From: Actinomycetes bacterium
GTDB taxonomy: Bacteria; Actinomycetota; Actinomycetes; Propionibacteriales; Nocardioidaceae
Assembly: GCA_023417775.1 (NCBI GenBank)
Contig: JAEZEJ010000002.1
Coordinates: forward strand, 1-10,403
DNA length: 10,403 nucleotides
Reading direction: 5' to 3'
The notes beneath the pieces are model-generated. The model saw nothing but the letters and a program-made list of their open reading frames with translations, searched no databases and was not told the origin of the DNA. How positions within the stretch are numbered: position 1 is the first letter of the stretch; each line of letters begins with the position of its first letter. Of the stretch, positions 1 to 6,410 are shown piece after piece. The position numbers and the translations under genes are program-made.

Positions 1-1595
1 GGACCGATGTCGATGCATGACGGCGGTGATGGCGACCGCGATGCATCGTCATCCGTCCCGGCCTCCGCCGCGATGACGCGGCCGAGTGCTGAGGCGTTCG
101 GTCTGTGGTGCGGATGGGCCGACGCGGGGGTGTCGGCTCCGTGGTGGCGCAGGAGGAAGCGGCACACGCCCGCGCCGAGTGCGGTCACCGCGGCGATGAC
201 GAACATGACCACGAGGTAGGCGTGATCGAAGGCTGCCCGGGCCGTCTCCGTGAGGTCCGCGTCTCCCTCGGCGTACGCGAGTGTGCTCGCGAGGCTGTCG
301 CCGGCCGCCGGCGGTGCGCCGGCGGGCAGACTGAGGGTCGCGGTGTACACGAGCGCGAGCAGGCTGCCGATGAAGGCGACCGCAGTCAGGTTGCCGAACT
401 CATAGGACACCTCCTCGACCGAGGATGCCATCCCGGCGCGGTGGGCCGGCGCGTTGCCCACGATCGCCGTCGATGCCACGCCGGTGACCGCGCCCAGGCC
501 CAGCCCCGTGAGCACCAGGGCGATGACGAAGAGGGCCAGGGCTCCGTCGAAGGTGAGGGCAGCGAGGATCACGCCCACCGTCGTGACCGCGAGGCCGCCG
601 CCGATCAGCAGGCGGAGCCCCACACGATGCAGGAAGGCGCCCGCGAGCAGGGCGGAGGGAGCCGAACCCAGCGCCGCGGCGGTGACGAGCAGCCCGGATT
701 CCAGCGGGGAGAAGAGTTCGACGAGCTGGAACCTCTGCGTGGTGACGAGCTGCAGGCCGGCGAGGTCGAACATGGCGAGCGCTGCGGCGATGACGCCCGC
801 GGAGAAGGCGTTGTTGCGGAAGATCGCGAAGTCCAGCAGCGGATAGTCGAGTCTCAACTGTCGACGGGCGAAGGCGGTGAGGGAGATGATCGCGACGAGG
901 GCCGCGATCGCCACGGTCGGCCACGAGGGCGGCAGGCTGGCGAACTCCTTGATCCCGACGACGATGGAGACGAGTCCGGCCATCGCCAGCACGGAGGACG
1001 TGAGGTCCCAGTGCTGCCGTTCGTCGACCCGGTCGGGTGGGGCGATGAGGAAGGTGCCGATCAGCGCGAGGACCACGACGGGCACGTTGATCAGGAAGAC
1101 GGACCCCCACCAGAAGACCTCCAGCAGCGCACCGCCGATGATCGGCCCGGCGGCGGCCCCCACGACGGCGACGGCTCCCCACACGGCGATGGCCAGGTTG
1201 CGCTCGCGGATGTCCTCGAAGGTGACGCGGATGAGCGCGAGGGTGGCCGGCATCATCGACGCGGCACCGACGGCGAGAAAGGCTCGGGCGCCGATCAACG
1301 TGCCGGTGGAGGGCGCGTAGGCGGCGACGAGCGAGGCCACGCCGAAGACCACGAGACCGATGCGGAACATCAGCACGTGACCCAGCCGGTCGCCGAGGGT
1401 GCCGGCGCCGAGCAGCAGACCCGCCATCACGACGGGATAGGCGTTCATGATCCACAGCGCCTGCGATGTGCTCGCGCCGAGCTCCTCGATCAGCGTCGGC
1501 AGCGCCGTGTAGAGGACGGTGTTGTCGAGGGCGATCAGCAGGAGGGCGCTGCTGACGACCGCCAGCAGCGACCAACGACGTGCCGGGGAGATCAT
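1..1595 (-). CDS. DHA2-family (QacA/LfrA-like) MFS multidrug exporter, 3' end beyond the window
   Basis: Proton-driven drug efflux pump of the inner membrane, 14-helix DHA2 branch of the major facilitator superfamily. The frame reads without a stop from an ATG at 1595 to the left edge (531 codons seen), so the C-terminus is missing; QacA and LfrA are about 500-515 residues, so probably only the last few residues are lost. Seen: the TM1 motif LDNTVLYTALP (residues 23-33, Asp24 in the membrane), motif A GTLGDRLG (65-72) between TM2 and TM3, the antiporter motif C in TM5 with GPIIGG (150-155), and about 14 hydrophobic segments, the last near 460-482. A hydrophilic tail of some 50 residues follows and is not expected to be functional. 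The start is supported by AAAGGA (1602-1607, minus strand) 6 bases upstream. It is divergent from a TetR gene with a shared inverted repeat, so local repression relieved by a drug ligand is likely. Substrates cannot be told from sequence. Confidence 0.9.
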   Translation of the reverse strand, partial: MISPARRWSLLAVVSSALLLIALDNTVLYTALPTLIEELGASTSQALWIMNAYPVVMAGLLLGAGTLGDRLGHVLMFRIGLVVFGVASLVAAYAPSTGTLIGARAFLAVGAASMMPATLALIRVTFEDIRERNLAIAVWGAVAVVGAAAGPIIGGALLEVFWWGSVFLINVPVVVLALIGTFLIAPPDRVDERQHWDLTSSVLAMAGLVSIVVGIKEFASLPPSWPTVAIAALVAIISLTAFARRQLRLDYPLLDFAIFRNNAFSAGVIAAALAMFDLAGLQLVTTQRFQLVELFSPLESGLLVTAAALGSAPSALLAGAFLHRVGLRLLIGGGLAVTTVGVILAALTFDGALALFVIALVLTGLGLGAVTGVASTAIVGNAPAHRAGMASSVEEVSYEFGNLTAVAFIGSLLALVYTATLSLPAGAPPAAGDSLASTLAYAEGDADLTETARAAFDHAYLVVMFVIAAVTALGAGVCRFLLRHHGADTPASAHPHHRPNASALGRVIAAEAGTDDDASRSPSPPSCIDIG

Positions 1596-1620
1596 GGGCG
1601 GTCCTTTCGGTCGGCAACGT

Positions 1621-1652
1621 CCAAACTGTACCGGATGGACGGTACAGTTTGG
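1621..1652. promoter_or_regulatory. Inverted-repeat operator with both divergent -10 boxes
   Basis: Perfect inverted repeat: 13-bp arms (CCAAACTGTACCG at 1621-1633 and its reverse complement at 1640-1652) around a 6-base centre. Each arm contains TACAGT, a good TANNNT -10 box: on the plus strand at 1643-1648, reading towards the TetR gene, and on the minus strand at 1625-1630, reading towards the exporter. Predicted starts of transcription would give leaders of about 25 bases, each with a Shine-Dalgarno site. No convincing -35 box is visible on either side. TetR proteins typically bind such palindromes as one or two dimers, so a bound repressor would cover both promoters at once. The repeat is seen directly; its binding by the adjacent TetR protein is inferred. 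Confidence 0.85.
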
Positions 1653-1680
1653 GTGTCGAGTACGTCACCAGGAGGTCACC

Positions 1681-2211
1681 ATGCGGGTCAGCAAGCGCGA
1701 GCACATCCTCGACACGGGGCTCGCGATCATCGAGCGCGAGGGGCTGACCGGGCTCACTTTCGAGGTGCTGGCCGCCGAATCGGGTGTCACCAAGGGCGGA
1801 CTGCTCTACCACTTCCCCTCACGCGAGGCGCTGGTCGAGGCGATCCACCACCATGTGGCCGAGCAGTGGAGCGCGGCGGTGCAAGGTGCCGCGGGAGGCC
1901 GCGAGGCCGAGGACCTGGACGACCGCGAAAGGGTGGAGGCCTATCTGCGATCGACCACCGAGGCGACACGGGCCGAGCTCCTGCTGATGCTCGAGGCGGC
2001 CGACAATCGGTCGCTGCACCGCGTCTGGCGGGATGTGCTCGACCGCTGGGCCCCGGCGAACGGCAGCGACGATGACGCCGGTGTGCGCCGGCTCATCGTC
2101 CAGCTGGCCGCCGACGGTCTCTGGCTGCATGCGGCGATCGGCGGCGAGCCTCTCCCGGAGAAGCTCCGCGCCCGCGTCGACCGTGAGCTGGCGGCCCTGC
2201 TCGATCAATGA
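1681..2211 (+). CDS. TetR-family repressor of the adjacent efflux pump
   Basis: One-component transcription factor of 176 residues, a usual size for the family. The N-terminal helix-turn-helix covers about residues 6-52, with TFEVLAAESGVTKGGLLYHF (26-45) as the recognition unit; Gly40, Tyr43, His44 and Phe45 match the family consensus. The C-terminal helical domain (about 60-176) would bind ligand and form the dimer. The ATG at 1681 is chosen over upstream in-frame codons because AGGAGG (1670-1675) lies 5 bases before it. Its divergent position to a drug exporter with a shared palindrome copies the LfrR/LfrA and QacR/QacA arrangement, so it probably represses both itself and the pump. The stop overlaps the end of the converging AraC-type gene by 7 bases. 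The inducer is unknown. Confidence 0.9.
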   Translation: MRVSKREHILDTGLAIIEREGLTGLTFEVLAAESGVTKGGLLYHFPSREALVEAIHHHVAEQWSAAVQGAAGGREAEDLDDRERVEAYLRSTTEATRAELLLMLEAADNRSLHRVWRDVLDRWAPANGSDDDAGVRRLIVQLAADGLWLHAAIGGEPLPEKLRARVDRELAALLDQ

Positions 2212-2972
2212 GGGTGGCGAGCCTGCTGTCCGGCTCGCCGGGTGGCGTCGGGAGTCTCGCCGAGCACCCGTCGGTACTGGCGGCCGAAATGGGCCTGGTC
2301 GGCATAGCCCAGCTCACCTGCCAGCCCGGCGAGGTCGATATCGGGCTCGGCGAACAGCCGCGTGGCGGCCTCCTGCAGCCGTCGGCAGTCCAGCAGCCAC
2401 TTGGGGGAGACCCCGAGACCTCGTGACACGAGGCGTTCGAGGGTCCGGGTGGAGAGCTCGAAGCGCGCCGCGAGGTCGTCGACCCGGGTGAGCGAGGAGT
2501 CCTGCTCGGCCTCGGCGCAGACGGCGTTGAGCAGACGCCCCGCCCGCGGGACCCGGTCGGCGGCGGGCTCCAGCCATCGGCGCAGCGCGGCGGCCAGGGC
2601 CTCGGCATCGTCGGCATCGGGCAGCTCGGCGGGCGGGGCGATCTCCTCGCTGCCGGCCACGAGCTGACGCGGGGGCGTGGAGGTGAGCGCCGGGAGCGCC
2701 GCCGGGCGCAGCAGCAGTCCGATGGCCCACCCGTCTCCGGACAGCTCACGGATGTCGACCGACGGGTCGAGCCCGTAGAGGCGGGACTGCGCCGCCATGA
2801 TGACGATATTGCCCGCCGGATAGGAGAGGACGCGCTGAGGCCGCGTCTCACCCTCGGGGATCGACCAGCGCACGACCCACACGTGCCGCACGAGATCGTC
2901 GAGGCCGATCGCGAAACGGTGGAACCGCACCTGAGGATCACCGGGGTTCACATGTCCCTTGGACTCGATCAC
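2205..2972 (-). CDS. AraC-family transcriptional regulator with DUF6597-like N-terminal domain
   Basis: Regulator of about 255 residues. The N-terminal half contains the pattern FHRFAIGLDDLVRHVWVVRW (within residues 15-40), which resembles the DUF6597 sensory domain often found before AraC helix-turn-helix domains. The C-terminal 100 residues hold the two AraC helix-turn-helix motifs: RVDDLAARFELSTRTLERL, then DLAGLAGELGYADQAHFGRQ followed by YRRVLGETP, a good match to the family signature. Two in-frame GTG codons lie at the start. The one at 2972 is preferred because AGGAGG is 5 bases before it; the GTG at 2978 would overlap that site. It is divergent from a VOC/PhnB-like gene across about 61 bases, so that gene is its most likely target. 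Ligand unknown. Confidence 0.87.
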   Translation of the reverse strand: MIESKGHVNPGDPQVRFHRFAIGLDDLVRHVWVVRWSIPEGETRPQRVLSYPAGNIVIMAAQSRLYGLDPSVDIRELSGDGWAIGLLLRPAALPALTSTPPRQLVAGSEEIAPPAELPDADDAEALAAALRRWLEPAADRVPRAGRLLNAVCAEAEQDSSLTRVDDLAARFELSTRTLERLVSRGLGVSPKWLLDCRRLQEAATRLFAEPDIDLAGLAGELGYADQAHFGRQYRRVLGETPDATRRAGQQARHPH

Positions 2973-3033
2973 AGGCACCTCCTGTCGGATTCGTTCAAGA
3001 CGACGTGGGTCGGGCGGCGCGACGATCGTCTCT

Positions 3034-3528
3034 ATGAGCGATCACCCTAAGGCCGTGTCCGGACAGTTCACCGAGGACGGCATCCCGCACGGCAGCACCA
3101 GTCTCACCCCGCACCTCGTCGTGACACCCGCGAGCGACGCGATCGCGTTCTACGAGGAGGTTTTCGGCGCCACGGTCGACGACGTCACCCGTTTCGGCGA
3201 CATCATCGCCCACGCGGAGCTCGATCTGGGCCGGGGTCGCCTCACGGTGAGCGATCCGATGGAACAGTACGGACTCGTCGCACCGGACGGGGAGGACCGT
3301 GTCTCGGCCTCCTTCGCGATCTATGTGCCCGACACCGATGCGGTGGTCGAGCGTGCGGTCGAGCGCGGGGCCACGCTGCGCGAGCCGGTCGACACCTTCG
3401 TCTCCGGGGACCGCTTCGGCTCGATCCTCGATCCCTTCGGAGTCCGCTGGGCGGTCATGACCCGGGTGGAGGATCTCTCCGCCGAGGAGAGCCGGCGTCG
3501 CGTGGCGGCCTGGGCGGCCGAGCAGTAG
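3034..3528 (+). CDS. VOC-superfamily (PhnB/glyoxalase-like) protein
   Basis: Small cytosolic protein of 164 residues with the PhnB-type vicinal-oxygen-chelate fold, whose members bind metals, act on small molecules or sequester them. Seen: SLTPHLVVTPASDAIAFYEE (23-42), an opening strand and helix typical of the group; IIAHAELDLG (57-66), whose His60 is at the usual metal-ligand position; and SGDRFGSILDPFGVRW (124-139), the closing motif. In most relatives the last motif reads DPFGHxW; here the His is Val137. The first 20 residues form a polar extension. There is no Shine-Dalgarno site; GACGAT at 3021-3026 is 7 bases from the ATG, a poor but possible leaderless promoter. The substrate cannot be predicted. 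Its pairing with the divergent AraC-type gene suggests inducible expression. Confidence 0.82.
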   Translation: MSDHPKAVSGQFTEDGIPHGSTSLTPHLVVTPASDAIAFYEEVFGATVDDVTRFGDIIAHAELDLGRGRLTVSDPMEQYGLVAPDGEDRVSASFAIYVPDTDAVVERAVERGATLREPVDTFVSGDRFGSILDPFGVRWAVMTRVEDLSAEESRRRVAAWAAEQ

Positions 3529-3533
3529 GAGGC

Positions 3534-4253
3534 TCAGCGGCGAACGGCGACGAGATCGCGGATGAGGCGGTCCTTGGCGATGCCCTTGGCCTCGAACTTG
3601 GTGATCGGACGCCCCTCGAAGCGCGGTGACCAGTCACCGGAGAAGTCGAAGGCCTCGGCGCGGGAGAGGACCTCGCGCATCTGCTCGGCGTAGTCCTCCC
3701 AGTCCGTCGCCAGCCGCCACCTGCCGCCGGGGCGCAGCACGCGTGCCACGAGCGGCACGAAGTCGTCGGTGATCAGACGCCGTTTGTGGTGCCGCTTCTT
3801 GTGCCACGGGTCGGGGAACCACACGCGCAGCTCGTCCAGGGAGCCCTCCGGCAGCATCGTGGCGAGCGCCTGGGCGGCGTCGACGACGGCGAGACGGACA
3901 TTGGTGACCCCCTCGTGGCGGATGGTCACCAGCGTCTGCGCGACTCCGGGGACGTAGACCTCGAGGCCGAGGAAGTCGGTGTCGGGGTTCTGGGCGGCGG
4001 CGTGCACCAGCGCCTCCCCGCGGCCGCTGCCGATCTCCATGACGAGCGGGGCCTCGCGTCCGAACACCGCGCGCGGGTCGAGCCGGTGCTCGGTATCGAC
4101 CGAGGTGCTGGACACCGCGCGGGGGATGTCGAGGACATAGGCGCCGGCCAGCTCGTCCCAGGCGTCCTGCTGGCGCTCGGTCAGCCGCCCTCCGCGACGG
4201 ATGAAGGAGACGATCTCGCGGTGGTACAGCGGGTCGACGGTCTCCTCACTCAC
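3534..4253 (-). CDS. trmB: tRNA (guanine-N7-)-methyltransferase
   Basis: Class I SAM-dependent methyltransferase that forms 7-methylguanosine at position 46 in the variable loop of tRNAs. Length is 239 residues, normal for TrmB. Seen: SAM-binding motif I VMEIGSGRGEA (71-81); the acidic strand-end GLEVY (96-100); the TrmB signature VWFPDPWHKKRHHKRRL (144-160), which contains the catalytic Asp148; ATDWEDYAE (182-190); and the C-terminal TKFE motif (218-221). The GTG start at 4253 has no Shine-Dalgarno site but lies exactly 6 bases after a TACAGT -10 box, so the mRNA is probably leaderless. The gene ends 5 bases from the stop of the converging VOC gene and is divergent from the YccA-type gene. 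Identification is very secure. Confidence 0.97.
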   Translation of the reverse strand: MSEETVDPLYHREIVSFIRRGGRLTERQQDAWDELAGAYVLDIPRAVSSTSVDTEHRLDPRAVFGREAPLVMEIGSGRGEALVHAAAQNPDTDFLGLEVYVPGVAQTLVTIRHEGVTNVRLAVVDAAQALATMLPEGSLDELRVWFPDPWHKKRHHKRRLITDDFVPLVARVLRPGGRWRLATDWEDYAEQMREVLSRAEAFDFSGDWSPRFEGRPITKFEAKGIAKDRLIRDLVAVRR

Positions 4254-4259
4254 CCGAAC

Positions 4260-4265
4260 ACTGTA
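4260..4265 (-). promoter_or_regulatory. -10 box of a leaderless trmB transcript
   Basis: TACAGT on the minus strand, ending 6 bases before the GTG of trmB. That spacing would place the first transcribed base at or next to the start codon, and no ribosome-binding site is present between them. It matches the actinobacterial TANNNT consensus for leaderless genes. No recognisable -35 box is seen 16-19 bases upstream. Not tested by any expression data. Confidence 0.6.
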
Positions 4266-4308
4266 CGAGGGGGCTCCCCGGGGTAGTGATCCGGTTGCCG
4301 CGTTCCAC

Positions 4309-4314
4309 TACGAT
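4309..4314 (+). promoter_or_regulatory. -10 box for the Bax-inhibitor-1/YccA-type gene
   Basis: TACGAT on the plus strand. A start about 7 bases downstream would give a leader of about 31 bases that includes the Shine-Dalgarno sequence GGAGGA just before the gene. The -35 region is weak. The trmB promoter lies on the opposite strand about 45 bases to the left, so the two genes share a compact divergent control region. Confidence 0.5.
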
Positions 4315-4351
4315 GGGAGGACTAGAGCACATCACACGACCCGGAGGAACG

Positions 4352-5191
4352 ATGCGCAGCAACAATCCTGTCTTCGCTCGAAGCGAGGAGTTCAACCGGG
4401 CCACGACGCCTCATTCGGACCCGTCCCAGTGGACGATCGATCTGAATGGCGACGCCGGCTCGGCCGCCCCGCAGGCTCCCGCCCGTACCGACCGGATGAC
4501 GGTCGACTCGGTGGTCGAGAAGACCGGCATCACCCTGGGTCTCGTCGCGCTCGCCGCGGCCGTCACCTGGTTCCTGACGCCTTCGCTCGACACTCCGGGC
4601 GCGCTCGGCGTCACCATGACCTTCGCCATGGGCGGCGCGATCATCGGCTTCGTGCTGGCGATGGTGAACTCCTTCAAGAAGGTCATCAGCCCCGGCCTCG
4701 TGCTCGCCTATGCCGCCGTCGAGGGCGTCTTCGTCGGTGGTTTCTCCAAGGCCATCGCCGGCATGTTCGCCGAGGGCAGCCCGGGCATCGTCTTCCAGGC
4801 CGTGCTCGCGACGATCATCGCCTTCGCCGCAACCCTCGGTGCCTACAAGTTCTTCAACATCCAGGTGACCGAGAAGTTCCGCAAGATCGTCACGATCTCG
4901 CTGTTCGCCTTCGTCGGCGTCATCATCGTGAACTTCATCCTGAGCTTCACGCCGCTGGTCAACGAGGGCGGTCTGCGCGGCTTCGGCATGCTCGGCCTGC
5001 TGGTCTCGGCCGTCGCCGTCGTGCTCGCGGTGTTCATGCTGATCCTCGACTTCGACTACGTCGAGAAGGGCGTGGCCGCCGGCCTGCCGCAGCGTGAGTC
5101 GTGGCGCGCGGCCTTCGGCCTGACCGTCACGCTGGTCTGGCTCTACATCGAGATCCTGCGCATCCTCGCGATCTTCGCCAATAACGACTGA
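4352..5191 (+). CDS. Bax inhibitor-1/YccA family membrane protein
   Basis: Integral membrane protein of 279 residues. A polar N-terminal segment of about 50 residues is followed by seven hydrophobic helices at roughly 57-76, 84-104, 116-134, 146-166, 178-199, 212-233 and 253-275. The acidic motif ILDFDYVE (231-238) after helix six is the hallmark of the bacterial Bax-inhibitor-1-like group (Pfam BaxI_1 type). In the related protein YetJ, acidic residues in the equivalent region form a pH-sensitive gate for calcium leak. Whether this protein carries calcium is not known. The ATG is chosen because GGAGGA (4342-4347) lies 4 bases upstream and the family's usual N-terminal pattern (SNPVFxR) follows directly. 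The gene appears to be a single-gene unit closed by a strong terminator. Confidence 0.93.
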   Translation: MRSNNPVFARSEEFNRATTPHSDPSQWTIDLNGDAGSAAPQAPARTDRMTVDSVVEKTGITLGLVALAAAVTWFLTPSLDTPGALGVTMTFAMGGAIIGFVLAMVNSFKKVISPGLVLAYAAVEGVFVGGFSKAIAGMFAEGSPGIVFQAVLATIIAFAATLGAYKFFNIQVTEKFRKIVTISLFAFVGVIIVNFILSFTPLVNEGGLRGFGMLGLLVSAVAVVLAVFMLILDFDYVEKGVAAGLPQRESWRAAFGLTVTLVWLYIEILRILAIFANND

Positions 5192-5200
5192 TCCAGCGCA

Positions 5201-5241
5201 GAGGAAGGGCCGGCACTCCGCAGGGGTGCCGGCCCTTCCTC
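5201..5241 (+). terminator. Hairpin terminator after the YccA-type gene
   Basis: Perfect inverted repeat with 16-bp arms (5201-5216 and 5226-5241; GAGGAAGGGCCGGCAC on the left). The apex can add three more pairs, one of them a G-U pair, leaving a 3-base loop. It starts 9 bases after the stop codon. The base is followed by a mixed GC-rich sequence, not a run of T, which is common for actinobacterial intrinsic terminators. The stem is symmetric and could also stop transcription entering from the right. Confidence 0.85.
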
Positions 5242-5269
5242 GTGTCCGGGCGATCCGCCTCGCCCGCAG

Positions 5270-5362
5270 TGGCGGTAGACCATCAACCTCAGCTCGCGTG
5301 TGGCAGTAGAGCATCAACCTCGCCTCGCATGTGGCGGTAGAGCATCAACCTCATCGGGTCTC
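5270..5362 (+). repeat. Three tandem 31-bp-period repeats
   Basis: Three head-to-tail copies start at 5270, 5301 and 5332, exactly 31 bases apart. Copies 1 and 2 match at 26 of 31 positions. Copy 3 matches copy 2 at 20 of the first 21 positions and then diverges. The shared core runs TGGC-R-GTAGA-S-CATCAACCTC. The stretch is non-coding, between the terminator of the YccA-type gene and the end of the converging hydrolase gene. An inverted fourth copy follows. It looks like a dispersed intergenic element; its distribution in the genome cannot be seen here. Confidence 0.8.
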
Positions 5363-5384
5363 GATGACGTTGCTGGTCTACCGC
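5334..5384. repeat. Hairpin made by the third repeat copy and an inverted fourth copy
   Basis: The third copy (5334-5356) pairs with 5362-5384 in 20 of 23 positions around a 5-base loop (5357-5361). The right arm, read on the minus strand, begins GCGGTAGACCAGCAACGTCA and is a further copy of the repeat core; it matches copy 1 at 18 of 20 positions. The hairpin sits 33 bases beyond the stop of the minus-strand hydrolase gene and could act as its transcription terminator or 3' mRNA stabiliser. Its REP-like design is seen in the sequence; the function is inferred. Confidence 0.75.
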
Positions 5385-5416
5385 TGCGAGGGCGGGGGAG
5401 AGGGACGGGGCCGCGT

Positions 5417-6322
5417 TCAGCGTCGGCAGCGCAGGACCCGGGCCAGTCGGCCCTCGCGGACCACCTGTGTGCCGCCGAGCTCGCTCGCCTCGGTCGCGGC
5501 CCGCGCGACGCTCATGTAGTCCCGTGGAGCTCCCGCATGGCCCTCGGAGCGGCGTTCGCGCCAGGAGGCGGCGGCACCGGCGTTGAGGAACGAGACCATC
5601 GTGGCGTAGCCGACATCCGAGGGGTGGAAGCGATCCTCGCCGAAGAGGATGTCGCCCTTGGAGACGAACAGCGGGCCCAGCAGATCGGCGAGCGTGACCG
5701 CTCGGCCGCCCGCAGCCAGCGTGGCGACCAGCTGGCCCCGGGCCATCTTGCGACTCAGGATCCGCGCGGCGACCCGCAGCGGCTGTGGGAGCTGCTTGAC
5801 GGTGCCGAGATCCGGGCACGTCCCGACCACGACATCGGCTCCGAGCGAGCGGAGCTCGGTGATGGCGGCGGCCAGCAGGCGCCCGGCCCGCCGGGGCGGA
5901 ACCTGATGGGTGACGTCATTGGCGCCGACGATGATGATCGCCAGATCGGGCCGGTGGTCGCGCCCGTCCGCGATCTGATCGCGCAGGTGGGAGGCACGTG
6001 CTCCGACCTGCGCGACCGTCCTGATGTCGACCGGGGCGTCGACGAGATGCGAGAGACCGATGCCGATCAATGCGGCCGGGGTCTGCTCGGCGCTCTTCAT
6101 GCCGTAGCCGACCGCCGTGGAGTCTCCCATGAGCAGCACGTGGACCGGACGACCAGGCAGATCGACCCCGTAGACGCCGTCGGAGAGCGGCGGGACCTCA
6201 TCGGTGGTGCCGATGCGTCGGCGTGCGAGCAGCACCTCGCCGATCAGCAGTCCATACAGTCCCGACAAGGCGACGGCGGCGCCGGCGACGGCTTTCGTCG
6301 TCCTCTTCTCCGGGAGTGCCAT
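5417..6322 (-). CDS. SGNH/GDSL-family hydrolase with N-terminal membrane anchor
   Basis: Serine hydrolase of the SGNH fold, 301 residues; relatives act as esterases, lipases or carbohydrate O-deacetylases. Seen: block I MGDSTAVGYG (65-74) with nucleophile Ser68; block II VGARASHL (106-113) with oxyanion Gly107; block III VGANDVT (132-138) with Asn135; and block V DRFHPSDVGY (230-239) with Asp230 and His233 of the triad. The N-terminus has a basic start and a hydrophobic stretch (about 11-33) followed by RRR, fitting a signal anchor. The orientation is uncertain, because the charged residues after the helix favour a cytoplasmic domain. No Shine-Dalgarno site is seen; a TAGGAT -10 box lies exactly 6 bases before the ATG. 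The last 40 residues go beyond the core fold and are not recognised. Substrate unknown. Confidence 0.9.
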   Translation of the reverse strand: MALPEKRTTKAVAGAAVALSGLYGLLIGEVLLARRRIGTTDEVPPLSDGVYGVDLPGRPVHVLLMGDSTAVGYGMKSAEQTPAALIGIGLSHLVDAPVDIRTVAQVGARASHLRDQIADGRDHRPDLAIIIVGANDVTHQVPPRRAGRLLAAAITELRSLGADVVVGTCPDLGTVKQLPQPLRVAARILSRKMARGQLVATLAAGGRAVTLADLLGPLFVSKGDILFGEDRFHPSDVGYATMVSFLNAGAAASWRERRSEGHAGAPRDYMSVARAATEASELGGTQVVREGRLARVLRCRR

Positions 6323-6328
6323 GCGTCC

Positions 6329-6334
6329 ATCCTA
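6329..6334 (-). promoter_or_regulatory. -10 box of a leaderless SGNH hydrolase transcript
   Basis: TAGGAT on the minus strand, separated from the ATG at 6322 by exactly 6 bases. No other start signal is visible, so transcription probably begins at the start codon. No clear -35 box is present. Confidence 0.55.
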
Positions 6335-6398
6335 GGGACGGCCTCCGACGCCCGGGCCAGGACGGCTTCACGGCCGCGGTGCTGTCGTCGCGCTCGCC

Positions 6399-6404
6399 TA
6401 CGAT
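6399..6404 (+). promoter_or_regulatory. -10 box of the leaderless phosphatase-pirin transcript
   Basis: TACGAT on the plus strand, separated from the GTG at 6411 by exactly 6 bases. The intervening GGCGGA touches the start codon, too close to serve as a ribosome-binding site. No clear -35 box is present. It would drive both the phosphatase and the pirin genes. Confidence 0.6.
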
Positions 6405-6410
6405 GGCGGA

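Noticed and set aside
400..1812. A 470-codon open frame on the minus strand, overlapping the exporter in another frame
   Set aside because: The translation is Arg/Pro/Ala-rich and without motifs. The true exporter frame on the same strand starts at 1595 with a ribosome-binding site and shows MFS signatures.
105..2075. A 656-codon open frame on the plus strand opposite the exporter gene
   Set aside because: Its product is an Asp/Glu/Gly/Arg-rich string with no domain, typical of the antisense of a high-GC gene. The minus-strand frame codes a clear 14-helix transporter, and this frame also crosses the operator and the TetR gene.
4322..5317. A 331-codon open frame on the minus strand opposite the YccA-type gene
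   Set aside because: Acidic low-complexity translation without motifs, lying opposite a seven-helix membrane protein with a good start and terminator, and crossing that terminator.
5270..5362. Possible CRISPR array
   Set aside because: Only three copies, a 21-base core with about 10-base intervals that are themselves similar, an inverted fourth copy and no cas gene nearby.
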